DNA of 64,000 nt. It comes from Fasciola hepatica (Eukaryota > Platyhelminthes > Trematoda > Plagiorchiida > Fasciolidae). The position numbers and the translations under genes are program-made. Shown here piece after piece: positions 34,200 through 45,860 of this stretch. Where the stretch lies: positions 837,501-901,500 of the forward strand of contig CANUEZ040000029.1 in assembly GCA_948099385.1 (NCBI GenBank), given 5' to 3'. Each line of letters starts with the position of its first letter. Within the stretch, counting starts at the first letter, position 1. The notes under the pieces are model-generated. The model did not search any database. It was not told where the DNA came from and was given only the letters and a program-made list of their open reading frames with translations.

Positions 34200-36329
34200 G
34201 CTAGCTTACAAATCCACTTTTATCAAAATTCTTTGGGATATCATGTCTGAATCTACTACCGATCTCCTCACTCGCCCAGGGGCAAACCGCATTCAACCTA
34301 GAAGCACCAAACGCCCTCGACTTCCTACCTCCTAGGTACCTTGTTCAGCAAAACGTGTTGTCCCTCGAGAGGCAGCTAAGATCCATGTATGTTGCTCTGA
34401 CCACTCGCATATATCCTCGGTCCCTCAAAACTTCCGAAAGCTGAAAGTCTGCTATCAGCCAGCAGCCTCCAGGACTCAGTTGCGTCCGAGGTATGCAGAA
34501 GGACGAAACATTCCAAAAATGCCGTAAACTTCATTTTCTTAGTTCGTCTGCCCCTTTCCTCGAACAAACAGCCACTGTCCGTGGCCTGTGGTATTTTACA
34601 CCGCGAATGCTACTGCAAAAGGCCCAGAAAGCGCTCACATCGAAATATGTGCCCGCCGTAATGGCCGGTCGTGGAAAACCCTCGCAGAAAATAATGCAGT
34701 TCCATGTTTCCTTAACATCACTCACTTATTTACACTATAGACTTGTTTTATGCTCCGTATGATTTTGTGAACCAACGTTCGTTTATTTATCTCCAGCGCA
34801 TTACTCTATCGTACACTCATTCTAGACCTGCTTGACGCAAGTGCTCCTTTCTCGCATGCAGCAATCCGGTTCTGTTTTTCTGAGTCCTTATCATCGCATA
34901 ATTGAGGTTTGTATCTGTTCAGTGTCGTTGTCCATTTGATAAACCAGTACCGTAGAACTTCACGGATGATTGCCTTCCAATTTGGAGATCCATTGCAAAC
35001 TTGGCTACGTATTTCTCAAAGGTGCCTTATGCCCGCTTCTCTTCCAAATCCTGGAAGAGAGCCCTCTAGTGGGATTCGTTAGAAAGAGAGTCCATCGCGA
35101 GGTCCACTCCATTTTGAAATATAAAAATCACTTCCGACAAAACCCTACCGCAGAGGAGGGCCCTCAGGTCGATTAACGGCAACCAAGTTCTTCCACCACC
35201 TTCTGATTCAGTGCAACCCAGCCCCCCCCCCAAAAAAAATTTCCACCTTCATTAACTCGGCACCACTCCTGCTGACCAGTGCAAAAAGTGGGCCTAGATT
35301 TGTCCCGTTCGCCTCCAACACCACAACATCCCGCTAAGAAGCTCGATGATGAACGCCAGTCTCCACCACTGTCCACTCACAACCGGCCAATACAGCCTCT
35401 CCTCTCAGCCAGCGGCCATTCGCGTCCTGGTCCATCTGCCAAACGAGCCAACATATCGTCAGATTCTAAAGCACCACCTCGCACCGACCAGCCAACTACA
35501 AAGTGGTCTCCTAGGGTTCGGTTGCAAAGCAACTCCCGTCACCTGTTGCTGCTAATGGCCAAGACCTCATCTGCATTGACACCGTCAAGCTCGCAGCTTT
35601 ACTGGACAATCGACCTATGACCTCCCACGCTCCAGCTAACCGGCCTATTATACATCCGAGTCCTCCATCACGGGCACACTTACGAAATCGGGTCACTCAC
35701 ACTGGCTCCAGCTCACCGGCGCATCTATTTGGTCCCGCGGAGATCCGCGTACCCCATCGCTAAATACCACCTCCGTCAACTCAGAAGCCGCCGTCAGCAA
35801 GTCTAAAAACTCAGTACCGCATCACAAGATTTCAAATAAGTGCACTATATCCATGGTTGGCTCTACCGAAACCGAATCACGCAGGATGAGTTGCCAGAAT
35901 AGTTTCCAACCGGTACCTCAACGTGGCACGCACCTGACCCTTTACACTCCAAGGTATGCCCCGTTTCACCCCTCCTCAAATTCAACGTCCTCTGGATCCT
36001 CACCACCCAACATCGCAGTGGTCTATTCCGAACCCACTGCACACTGCGCCAACTGACCCATAGTACCAAAGCCTCTTTCATCAGCAACCACTTCGCTACT
36101 GTTCCACTCCCTCAGGCCCACTCCCCGGAGCCCTTTGAGAGGCCTACCGCACTAACAACCTCTATCCACAACATTATACCTGTCTCACTCCAACCCAGCT
36201 TACCCTGTCATTAGTCACCCTCATCACAAAGCAGCTAGCAAAACCGTGGTCAATGCTCCACGACTGACCTCCACTCCCATACTGCCCGCTTAGCATCCTT
36301 ATTAACTCTCTTCCGATTGATACATGGCT
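34200..36329 (+). pseudogene. Old LINE ORF1 copy, interrupted twice
   Basis: This is a decayed relative of ORF1 at 16619. At 34470-34620 the frames give LQDSVASEV, NAVNFIFLVRLPL and ACGILH, matching FIDSVASEV, NAVVFNVPERIPL and ACGMAH in the same order. The match stops near 34690 and resumes near 35030. There, NIKITSDKTLPQRRALRS aligns with NIKIAEDKTPLQREITRS, and LDLSRSPPTP with LDISTSPLLLP. The intervening 330 bp holds the unnamed repeat also seen at 942-1147. A Pro/Ser-rich tail continues to about 36.3 kb, where a gypsy LTR begins. Many stops and frameshifts show it is not functional. Confidence 0.72.
34820..35024. repeat. Unnamed ~205-bp dispersed repeat, copy 2
   Basis: It aligns with 942-1147 in direct orientation. 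Here it splits a LINE ORF1 relic whose two halves align to adjacent parts of the intact ORF1 at 16.9-17.2 kb, which shows it arrived by insertion. Confidence 0.65.
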
Positions 36330-36606
36330 TGTCCCAAAGGTTTGGGATTCTCCTGAGTTAAGTCAGGGCCTGCTCCAGTAGAGTCTATAACCCCTGGCCC
36401 TCCTTTCGTGACACATCAGCGAATATACTCGGCAGCGCGCAAAATTGCGGAACTCAAAACGCTGGAGCGGGACAACGTGTATATTGGAGGAGCACAAAGG
36501 CGTGCAGACGGTGTACACGGGCGGAGCACTTGGTGCCTACTAATTCGGTAATTGTCTAAATAAAAAAATTTTTTAGTCTTTGTATTCGTGTGTCGTATCG
36601 ATAGCA
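36330..36606 (-). repeat. Gypsy 3' LTR
   Basis: It is a direct repeat of 41361-41646. The core from about 36421 (ATATACTCGGCAGCGCGCAA) is nearly identical in both and the ends are more divergent. Exact limits are uncertain by about 10 bp. Confidence 0.8.
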
Positions 36607-37249
36607 ATTAGTGTCTCCCCCTAGATGGCCGAATTAATGGGGATTCGACCCATAATGGGTACGTCGGTTTTGGTGGCTAGAGACGTTTTCCGCGCCACTC
36701 GCCGCAATCGAATGCGACAATGAAGCCACTTGAAGCCGTTCTCCATGGCTCATACTGGTCGCTGTGCGTCGAACGCACGAAAGTCTTCCTTATACGTCAT
36801 CCCACCTGGGTAGTTTTTGCTTGTGACTTGACAGTGGTGATTGTGTTGTAGGGTTTGTCGTTGTCGGCATATCCCAAAGTTCCGCTTGCCTGTGGTTGTG
36901 ATTGCCTTCGTGGACGAGCCAGCGTTCGGCGTCAAATAAGTCCAGTCACGTTACAGTGAGCATTAATTTTGAGCCATGGGAGATCCTGGAATTCCATGTG
37001 GTTCTGCTCGATGGAACGAGCTGGAATGCAAGAAACACAAGGAAGCTGAGCCTCGAGGCGCGGACGGATATTCGACTGATGGGGAATTACTGGCGCAATA
37101 CAGGCTGCCGCTATCCTAGTCGCGGTAACCGTGTGGTCGTGCATTCAATCATGATAAAACTATGAACAAGTGGAATATGAAGAGCAAACTTAAATGTATA
37201 CGACAGTTACGAATTCGGAAAACCTCGTTGACTGTCGCAGCTCGCGACC

Positions 37250-40200
37250 GCGTCGATTTCTTCCGGAGATGAGTGCGGCTGTGTCTTCCGTGGGGTTTGG
37301 TGTTGCAGCAGGTGATGGGGAGTTGTTAGCAGGAGTTACAGATGTCGACTCAGGACACTAACAGAAGGTTGTGAACAGTTGGGGACATTGGGCGGGTTGT
37401 TCGGGGTGGGTTATACCTCGATGAAGGCTGGTTCAAAGCGGCCTACTTTGATGGCCTCTTTCCTACCCTCGAGGTCCACCACGCTTTTCTTTCCCTTTCG
37501 CTAGACGATGAGGAACGGGCCGAAGTAAGCCTGTTAAAGTGGTGATCGCACAGCATCCACTCGAATAAACACATGGCTGGTGGTCACCAGATTTGCAGGT
37601 ACGTAGGTGCTGAGAGCTTGTTCCCGTGACGGGGCGGGCTTTATCACTCGCTTTCAGTGTGACAGCCGTTTTGCTTCATTCCCGTAATTAAAACTCACAG
37701 GTGGCACTGAAGAAGCCAACCCACCCTGAGGTCGATATGTGCAACCGTAAACCAGTTTAGCCGCCGTAACACCCATGTGGGCTTTAGCGGTAGTAAGCAT
37801 TTCCAAGAGAACGATCGGCAAAACTTCACCCCATAAAGGGTTGTCACGAGCAAGAAGTGCGGCTTTCAGCTGGCGGCGGAATCGCTTCACCAGGCTATTG
37901 GCCTGAGGATGATAAGCCGTCGCCTTGTTATGTCCGCGACCGAATGCATTCAGCAGCTCGTGGGGGGCGCGGCCAAAATGAGAACTGCGGTCGGTGGCCG
38001 CGATATCAGGGCAACCGAGGAGGCTTTCACAACCAGTTAGAAACGCTTTCGCAATTTCCTCTGCGGTAGGACGGGGAATAGGCATGGCCTGTGGCCAGCG
38101 AGTGAAACGATCTACGCAAGTGGATATATAGAAGCAGCCGTTGGATGGTTTAAGGGGCCCCGTGAGATCCACATGCACGCGGTGAAAGAGTGCATCCGGT
38201 CCACAGTGGGTCTAAGGTAGATTTAGTGTGACGGTGAATTTTAACGCGTTGTCATTGAAGACATGCGCGGGCCCAAAGACGTAATTTACGCCTAACGCAA
38301 GGCCAGACGACTCTCTCAGTGACTAGTTTCACTGAGGCTGTTACACCAGGAAGCGATAGGTTGTGGAGGCCGGTACAAACCTGCTGGCGAAAACTGGCAG
38401 AAACTAATGGTCTTGGTCGACCCTGTGACACGTCGCAATTGATAGTTAACTCCGAAGTTGGAAAAGTCACTGGCGCTAAATGCAGGAAGCTGCTGTTTCT
38501 GAGCTGCTTGACCTCAGGATCTGTTGTTTGGGCTTCGGCGATTGCTTCCAGGCCTATGCCCATGAGTAGTGGGTCGTTGATATTGTGGCCGCGTGAGAGT
38601 GCGTCTGCTACAGGATCGTGTGCCCCAGAGTTGTGGTAAACTGCGAAACATGGCCTAGGTAGAGAACCTCGCTCGGCGAACATCGATCGGAAGCTGACTA
38701 GAGAGCTTACACTGGTGGCTTATGACCTGCGAACGCTGTGAACTTTTGGCCCTCGAGTGTGTGCTCGAAGCTGCCGAAAGTGCTACACCGGGATTCCGCA
38801 GGCTGGATGTGCTTGGAGAAGAAAGCTATTGGTTGCCATGAATTGTTGACGAATTGTTGCAACACTACTCCTACAGCCGTGTCCGAAGCATCTAATCCTA
38901 ATGCCAGAGAAGCAGAAGGATCGGGATGTGTAGGGAGTGCTACTTTGGTGAAAGCTTTCTTGATCGAAGCAAAAGCTGCCTTTGCAGTGTCCAGAACAGT
39001 GAATTTCTCCTTATCTTTGCGTGAAAGGTCTGTTTGAGTCTGAGGTATTTCGGCTTAGTGTGGGATAGACCGGTGGTAAAATTTAGCCATGCCAGAAAAT
39101 TGGCATAAGTGCCTGTAAGAGTAGGGCTTAGGATAGTCTCAAGTGGCCACCACGTTGTCAGGCAGGAGCTGTATGCCCGAGGCTGAGATTCAGTGGCGTA
39201 AAAACGCTTGATGGTTGTCCCACCTGATTTGCATTTGGCAGGATTATTGGTTACACCGTGTTGGATAAAGCCCTCAAAAGGGGCGCGCTGTTGTGCCGTA
39301 TGTCCTTTTTCTGAAGAACTTCCCTCCAAAATAATGTACAGGTAAACCTAGACGTTTTTCAAACTACGTGTTGCTTCATGCACAAACCTTTGAAAGTCTG
39401 GGCTGCATTGCTGAGCCTAAACGGCATGCACAAAAACTCGACCGGACCGAATAGAGTTGGTACAGCCATTCTAGGGATGTCAGACTCAGCTACTGCGATT
39501 TGGCGGTAGGCTCTAACTGGGTCGATTCGGCTGAAAACAGAACAACCAGATAGGTAAGAAGTAAGATCTCGAATATGTGGAATGGAGTATTTGTCTGGGA
39601 TAGTATCTTTGTAGATGGCTCTGTGGTGGTATCAGGGGCACCAGTCGCCGTTAGGCTTAGGAACCATGTGAAGGGGCGAGGCCACAGGGTTACTGGTCGT
39701 CGTATTACGCCTAATTCTGGAATGTGTTCGAACTCAGCCTGTGCTACGCGGAGCTTGCCTAGTGCCAAGCGACGTGGCCGGCCAAATTCTTGAGGATCCT
39801 CGAGAGACGATATGGTGAGTGACTTTGTTAGTCCCCGCGGGAAGGCGTCCAGAGTGCCTTAGCATTGCCGGGTAAGCTGGAAGGAGGTCTGCGTAGGGGT
39901 GTTCGGCCTGAGGTTCGATGTATAGAGACGTGATGTGGTTCACGGAGTGGTACTAACCGTCTACGGAAAGAGAGGTCTGACGGTCTACAACTCTCCTACG
40001 TTGTGCATCGACCGGGAGGTCGAAATGATCAAGGAAGTCGATTCCTAGTATGGAATAAGGGACGCCTGCTGCTATAAACACCCAGAGGAAGGTACGACGT
40101 GGACCTAAGTTGGGCGTGAGTGACCTATGGCCGTAAGTAGAAATAGCAGTGCCACTGGAAGCACGGATTTGTTGGACTGATGGGTTTGTTGCATCACCTG

Positions 40201-40330
40201 CTTCCTTTGGAATGACACTCACTGCTGCACCGGTGTCATTTAGGAGCAGGTTATTGGAAACTAAATCTCTTACGTGCGACAGACGACCGCTATTATGGCT
40301 GCCGACCGCGTTGGTCGCCAGGACGAGTCA
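37250..40330 (-). pseudogene. pol: Gypsy pol: protease, reverse transcriptase, RNase H, integrase
   Basis: Read from 40330 downward, the protease comes first with active site DTGAAVSVIP (near 40225) and ILGIDFLDHFDLPVD. The reverse transcriptase is scattered over frames: GVIRRP and PHIRD-like blocks at 39490-39768, and GVTNNPAKCKSG of the thumb region near 39250. The end of RNase H shows VADALSRG near 38590. Integrase has a zinc-binding region at about 38250-38450 and a core with CVDRFTRWPQAMPIP, ATDRSSHFG (the usual second Asp context is TDRG) and NSLVKRFRRQLKAAL, where the catalytic Glu of the family's E-R-x-H-R-Q-L-K block is replaced by Lys. A C-terminal domain (TTSHVFIRVDAVRSPL) runs to about 37400. 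Numerous stops and frameshifts show it is non-functional. Confidence 0.85.
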
Positions 40331-41360
40331 GGTTATTAGTTTCCCTGTTTGGCATCTGGGTAGGTGCAACCGCTCTCGCAGCGAGGAGCCTTCTCCTCAA
40401 ATCGTCAGTGATATCGACAGTTCGTTGATCTAGATAAGCTAACGGGGAGGCCAGGGGAAGGACTTCTGAGATGTTCACATCGGTCACATCCGCGGTATGA
40501 TTTATGGTCTCTGTAGTGAGAACAACTAGGGGTGGAAAAGCGTCTGAAAGCCCTCTCGAAAGCAGCCGTCAGAGCGTCCTCGGAGCGTGTTCCTACAGTT
40601 CCAGCCGTGGTCTAGGTACCGCTGGAGTTTGTTACGGCAGTAATCTGTGAATGGCACTGTTCCATAATACCGTTCGATAGTTTTGCCGCTTCTGTGAGCC
40701 TAATGTGGACAGAAACCCCGAGCGGCGCGTGAATACTTGGCATTAGTCACTGTACCCACAACTCTTTAAGGAAGCTTTCTTCTAACGTTTGCCCTGCAAG
40801 CTGCTACATTTCTCTTTGTATTGCAAAAGGCTTCGTGCTATTCAACTCTGTCCCTTGGATCAGCCATTTCAGTCTGGACGATTCTGACGGCAAAAGACAA
40901 GAGATTACCGCATTTTTCACGGTTGTGCAAGAACTGTTACTAAATATTAATTCGCGTATCTGGGTAGAAAATTCAAGAGTGAGGCGACCAGTAGTCCATG
41001 CCTAACCGGAACGCTCGCTCGCGATTCTACGTGATTCAGACTCTGCATCTGACATATGAAACCAGAGTAGAGAGTCGTCAATAAAAAACTCAAAGACGGC
41101 TAGGGAGACCGTCAAAACGGACGGTTCTAGATACGGCTTGTGGTGGTTACTAGCCATAAGTCCAGTGGTATATCAAATGTAAAACAATATATAAAGATCA
41201 ATTTAGCGACCGTGAAACATTTACAATATCGAAAAAACGAAAATATAAAAGGAGTATGGTAGCAGAAATCGAGATTTACCGTTTATATGTCGGAATAAGT
41301 ATATGCGTAAACGGATAAATATGATTGAAGGACTTACGAGCGTCCGTGGTGGAATGAATT
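40331..41360 (-). other. Gypsy 5' internal region, gag not recognised
   Basis: This kilobase lies between the protease and the 5' LTR, where gag and the primer binding site would be. Only short open frames occur, and no CCHC knuckle or capsid motif was visible. It is probably eroded or partly deleted. A complete gypsy gag normally needs about 1 kb or more. Confidence 0.45.
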
Positions 41361-41646
41361 TGTCGTTCGGGATCACCAGTTTAGGATTCTCCCAACTTAA
41401 GTCCGGACCTGCTCTCGTATAGAGTCAAAAGCCCCTGATCTCCGGTTTGTGACACGTTAGCAAATATACTCGGCAGCGCGCAAAATTGCGGAACTCAAAA
41501 CGCTGGAGCGGGACAACGTGTATATTGGAGGAGCACAAAAGCGTGCAGACGGTGTACACAGGCGGAGCAACTGGCGCCACCAAATTCGGTAATTGTTTAA
41601 ACAAACAAATTTGTTAGTCTTCGTAATCGCGTACCGTATGGGCAGC
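41361..41646 (-). repeat. Gypsy 5' LTR
   Basis: This is the partner of 36330-36606. It has a small insertion near its left end relative to the other copy. On the - strand it is upstream of pol. Confidence 0.8.
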
Positions 41647-44600
41647 ACTACAAAGGTTGCACCTGGAGCCAACATGCCCACCTCCAGATATATCTTCCCG
41701 CGGGGCCAAATCACCTCGGCACCCAGTGGTAACTTCTACTAGATTTCATGAGTGTTTATCCTCATAAACACTCTGCGGTAGTGAGGATAAGGCTGTCCTA
41801 ATGGAAACAGCTCCTCATATCTAGCCTTCTTACATGGGCGACCAATTTACTGATCACCACCCTCTGCATCTCTTACAGCCGCATTTATTTTCCACTCACC
41901 ACCACTCTGTTTTCCTTGCCTGACTCCGCGATTCCCCTGCAGATACTTCCACTTGGCAGTGCTCCAATTATTGTAAATAAGGTATATTTCTCGGCTATGT
42001 TCGAGACACACGCGCAGGCGCATGATCATGGTGTACAGCGTTACTCAGTAAAATGGAATATTCACAAACTTCAGGTATAAAAGTCAAAGTGCCAGCGGTA
42101 GGAAAACATAGCCCGTGATAGTTTATATGGATCACTCTAATAATGGTTTCCGGGCCAACTTTGAACCGATTTCGATTTCGCGCTGGGCGGTGGCGCACCT
42201 TAGGTATACCGAATAGGTGGTTCATTCGTACTTCTAGAGGTGCATTATCAACGAAAATGACGCAAGCTAAGAAAAACGGCGTTTACCGGGTATCTTTGAA
42301 CAGCGAAGTTTTAAATAGGAAGTGAAAGACATTGTGCGGAAGTAAACTCGGGGAAATTGATGCATGCGAAGAGAATAGCAAACCATGAAGCTGATGCAAA
42401 CCCTGAATGTCGGTTCTACCGGGGTTCAATAAAAGGAATGAGTTATGAAACAAGGAGACATGAAACCAATTTTATGAATGTGCTTTTTGTACTTCGGTGA
42501 GTGTGGAAGGAAAAAGGTCCACATGAGGATGAGCTAATTTCTGGATCAGTAACCCGTACCATTCAGAAATGTGAACGTGCAGCTGGAGGGTCCTGGAAAA
42601 GTGGAGGATCAATTTCCAGCCGGACACGAATCGAGGGGAAAGTGGACTGTCGCAATAGATATTAAAGTGGAAAATCTCCGCATTGACTTGGGCAATACTA
42701 TGCTGTTTCACTGACAAATATATATATGTACATTGACGCATTGAGCCTCAGTGTTATTCAGCGTCATTACCGGTAATGTAAGACATTCTATGGATATGGT
42801 TCGTCTGGCGGGGTGAAGGATGTGTCGGTCAATCAGTCGAGTGTGGCGAGATATGACGGATGTAAATGACGACTGGTATATTAGCAGGTTGTGCTTGAAC
42901 TGTTACTTGTTTTGGCTGTAATGTTGATATCCGCCGGAGGGGTTTTGTGTTAGAAAACTCTAATTATTATGGTATGCATTTGGGGGTATTTTCTGCCGTG
43001 CGGCTTGATTGCAGTCCCAGATGCTATAAAAGGTCCCACTTGGGTTCCCGTCGGTACGAGCCAAAGTCGCATCTTTGGTTATCCAGTTTGGCGACTGAGA
43101 TAGTGGAAGGCGACGAACCTGAAAATATGGATTGCCGTCTGGACGTGATTCCAGCAGTGGGTTAGGGAAATATATGACGACAACGGTAATAAACCGGTTC
43201 ATTTTATGTGAATGGGGCAAGGATAAATTTCAATTAGGCGGTTACTGGAACATACTCCAATTTCTGGGTGGAGAAGGCTAACCGGAGAATGAGCTATAAT
43301 TCTGCAGGCTAGCCAAGTTGCGTACAATGGTTGGGCTATTTTAAAAATAATAATAATAATAATAATGGTTTATTTCGGAGACGCCCGAGGCATGCCAGGT
43401 GCATGATCAACTGTTTACAAGTGATGGAATAAACAGACAAAACCCTTGAGAATGTAGAAATTTACATGAAAGAAATTGGAAAAAGAGGCTAAAAAGGGGG
43501 AGTAACGCGGGATGAAAGTATGTCAAACGTGTGCACACCAAGGAAAATGTACGGACGGATTCAAATGGACGCCCGGTGAGTTTGAAAAGTCAAGGTCGGG
43601 TGAAGGATTCAGCTGGTCAGTATAGGGACATCTGAAAGCTGACTGATATATATGAGGAAGGCTAGAAATCAGCATAAGAAACTGTAATAGCGGGAGACGA
43701 TGAGGAAAAAATGAGATTCACTGCAAAGGATTAGGTAGCAACGAAGCATTGGTACTCTGCAATAGATGGTCGGCGAACAGGGCGCAAAACTCATTGTAAA
43801 ACAGGGAGCGAGCAAAGTAAGACGTAAAGGGTGGATCAGGTAAATAAAGTTCATGGGAATTGGACACAGTAGATGTGGGTTATGGATGTAGAAGGAATGG
43901 ATGCGTATCATGGCGGTCAGCGGGATGATAGCAAGAGGGATGGCCTGTGAGGAACTGCAAGATACAGAGCGAATGCATATACATATATGTGCGCTTGTTT
44001 ATGCATATATATACATATAAAAGAAGCCGGATCAATAACAATGGAGTCCTAGAAAGAAATTATCAGTTATTAGGAGGGGCAGGTTAGGTTAGGTCGAATG
44101 TTTGTAGAATTAACTTTGGAATATCGTGGTGAATTATCTTCATGACAGGTGAACTTGGCGGATCAACAGAGAGAGTGGAGGATGCGGAAGCACAGAAAAG
44201 ACGACGACTGAGTAGCAGTTCATAAAAGGGAAGATGAAGGAAAGTATCGAAGAGAACAGGTAAGAATGGATCTAATGATTTGATTGATGTAGGTGAGACA
44301 TGTGGTGTCGGTCAAGAATGAGAGAAGCATTAATAAATGGGCTTACATTATTCAGCAGGAAGATGGTGGCGATGGAGATGGCAAAGCAGCGCAGAACGAT
44401 TGTGCATACAAAGTGGAGAAAGCTACCTGGGAGGTGAAACTGCCCGTGGTGTAAGATGCAGCGGCTGTGACGGCAAACAGAGTGGGAGAGGGATGCGCAA
44501 AAGGGGTACCAGAGGGTAATGGCAGATCAAACGAACTGAAGCCGTGGATGAGAACCATGACGAAACAGTGATTTCACATTAAGTGGCAAGTGAAAAAGCA

Positions 44601-44870
44601 GAACGGTCTGAAAAGCAAGCATAAAGTGCCTGTGGCAAACAGTAGACGAAACGGGAGATAGGAGCACGGGCCGAAAAAGACAAGTGAGGCATAACCAGTA
44701 AGATCATCTTACTGCAGATGGAACAGGAAAAAGGCCGAGAGGAAAGAAGCACTGGGATAGGTCAACCGGCGAACGAACATAACGCATGAACAAGGGATGC
44801 GCTTCGGAGTTGGGGACATGGAATTTGGGAGGAGCGTGCCTGCAGGCAATCATACGAGAGGAAGCAACTG
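41647..44870. other. Gene-free stretch, purine-rich on + from about 42.3 kb
   Basis: No coding region was recognised. From about 42.3 to 44.8 kb the + strand is purine-rich, so the - strand has the same pyrimidine-rich character as the LINE tails at 21.1-23.8 kb. It also has a similar TA-rich step near 43,990-44,020. It may be a LINE 3' tail in the opposite orientation, but no shared landmark was secure. Confidence 0.4.
43347..43368. repeat. (AAT)n microsatellite
   Basis: A short trinucleotide run of about seven units. It is the opposite-strand equivalent of the longer (ATT)n at 30.7 kb, and both lie in LINE-tail-like DNA. Confidence 0.85.
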
Positions 44871-45860
44871 GATGATACAACAGAAGATCAAAACATATGG
44901 AATCGTGCTCCCGATGCTCGCTTGGTTTGCATCCATTTTATCAGCCCGAGACCAGGTTGTAGGTATAGGCGGAAATTTGTCCGAACCTCGTCTCGTAACT
45001 AGTGGTGTGATACAAGGTAGAGCACTCGGCCCACCACTGTTCCTAATGTACATTAACAATATATTCACCATTTCTCAACGGGAATTTCCCTTCCTGTTCG
45101 CAGATGATATCAAAATCGTGTACACTTTTGAGCCCGCGTCTTTAGCCTCTACCGTAGATGTCATTAGAAAGGAACTGCTCGCTCTCAGCTCTTGGAGTGA
45201 TGATTTGAAAATGAGTTTCTCCGCCGAAAAAAGTAATATTATTACGTACAAGTGTCACGTCCCCACTGGAAGATTTAGCAGTTTCTCACTCCCATGTTCC
45301 CCCACGATACGAGACCTCGGACTGCAACATTCTTCCACCTCCAGTTTCTCTGATCGCACTCCCCACAAAACTGCAAGGGCAAACAAGTCCAGTGGCTTGT
45401 GGCGGAGAAATTTCCTTCTCACGGACAGTAAGTTAGTGATATACGAAACTCATGTTCGCCTAAACCTGGATTACTGTTCACTTGTTTTCTCAAATATGCA
45501 CAAAGTGGACACCATCGACGTTCAAAAAGTACGACTTCAATTTAACGAAAAACTATTTGGGTGTTCCACCAACCCAAGCTAAAGGCAACGGCATAAGCTC
45601 CTCAGCTCGACCCTCTGTTGCCTAGGAGAATAAAACCTAATCTTGCGTTTTTGCCTAATTTGCTCCACCAGCAAGCTCCGCCATCAGCCAAGTTCAATTC
45701 AGTATAAACACCACACATCAGCTGCTCAACAGGGAACACTGTTTGACGATTTCCACCTCCTGAAAACTCTTGGGGCAAAACTTCTTCCTTCCTAAATGCG
45801 CAACTTTGCGGAGTAAACTCCCGGTTGGTATCAGTTCCATAGATTCCCAAACAATATTTA
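44870..45860 (+). pseudogene. LINE reverse transcriptase fragment, 5'-truncated
   Basis: An open frame to 45582 carries the second half of the LINE reverse transcriptase. It shows LVTSGVIQGRALGPPLFLMY (compare PVTSGVIQGSVLGPLLFLLY), FLFADDIKIVYTFEP with an intact FADD, and MSFSAEKSNIITYKCHVPTG. Homology begins abruptly near 44880. The frame stops at 45580-45582, and faint C-terminal similarity runs on to about 45860. The copy is better preserved than the one at 27.3 kb, but lacks the endonuclease, ORF1 and the N-terminal reverse transcriptase blocks, so it is a typical dead 5' truncation or a remnant of a larger deletion. Confidence 0.85.

Larger units (their letters stand above)
36330..41646 (-). 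mobile_element. Ty3/gypsy element with LTRs, decayed, 5.3 kb
   Basis: Two direct repeats of about 280 bp flank a - strand pol with protease, reverse transcriptase, RNase H and integrase. The repeats begin TGTC and end near GCA on the + strand, an acceptable TG...CA form. They are only about 80-85% identical by eye, so the insertion is old. The left LTR abuts a LINE ORF1 relic, suggesting insertion into it. No target-site duplication could be shown. A gag was not recognised. Confidence 0.82.
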
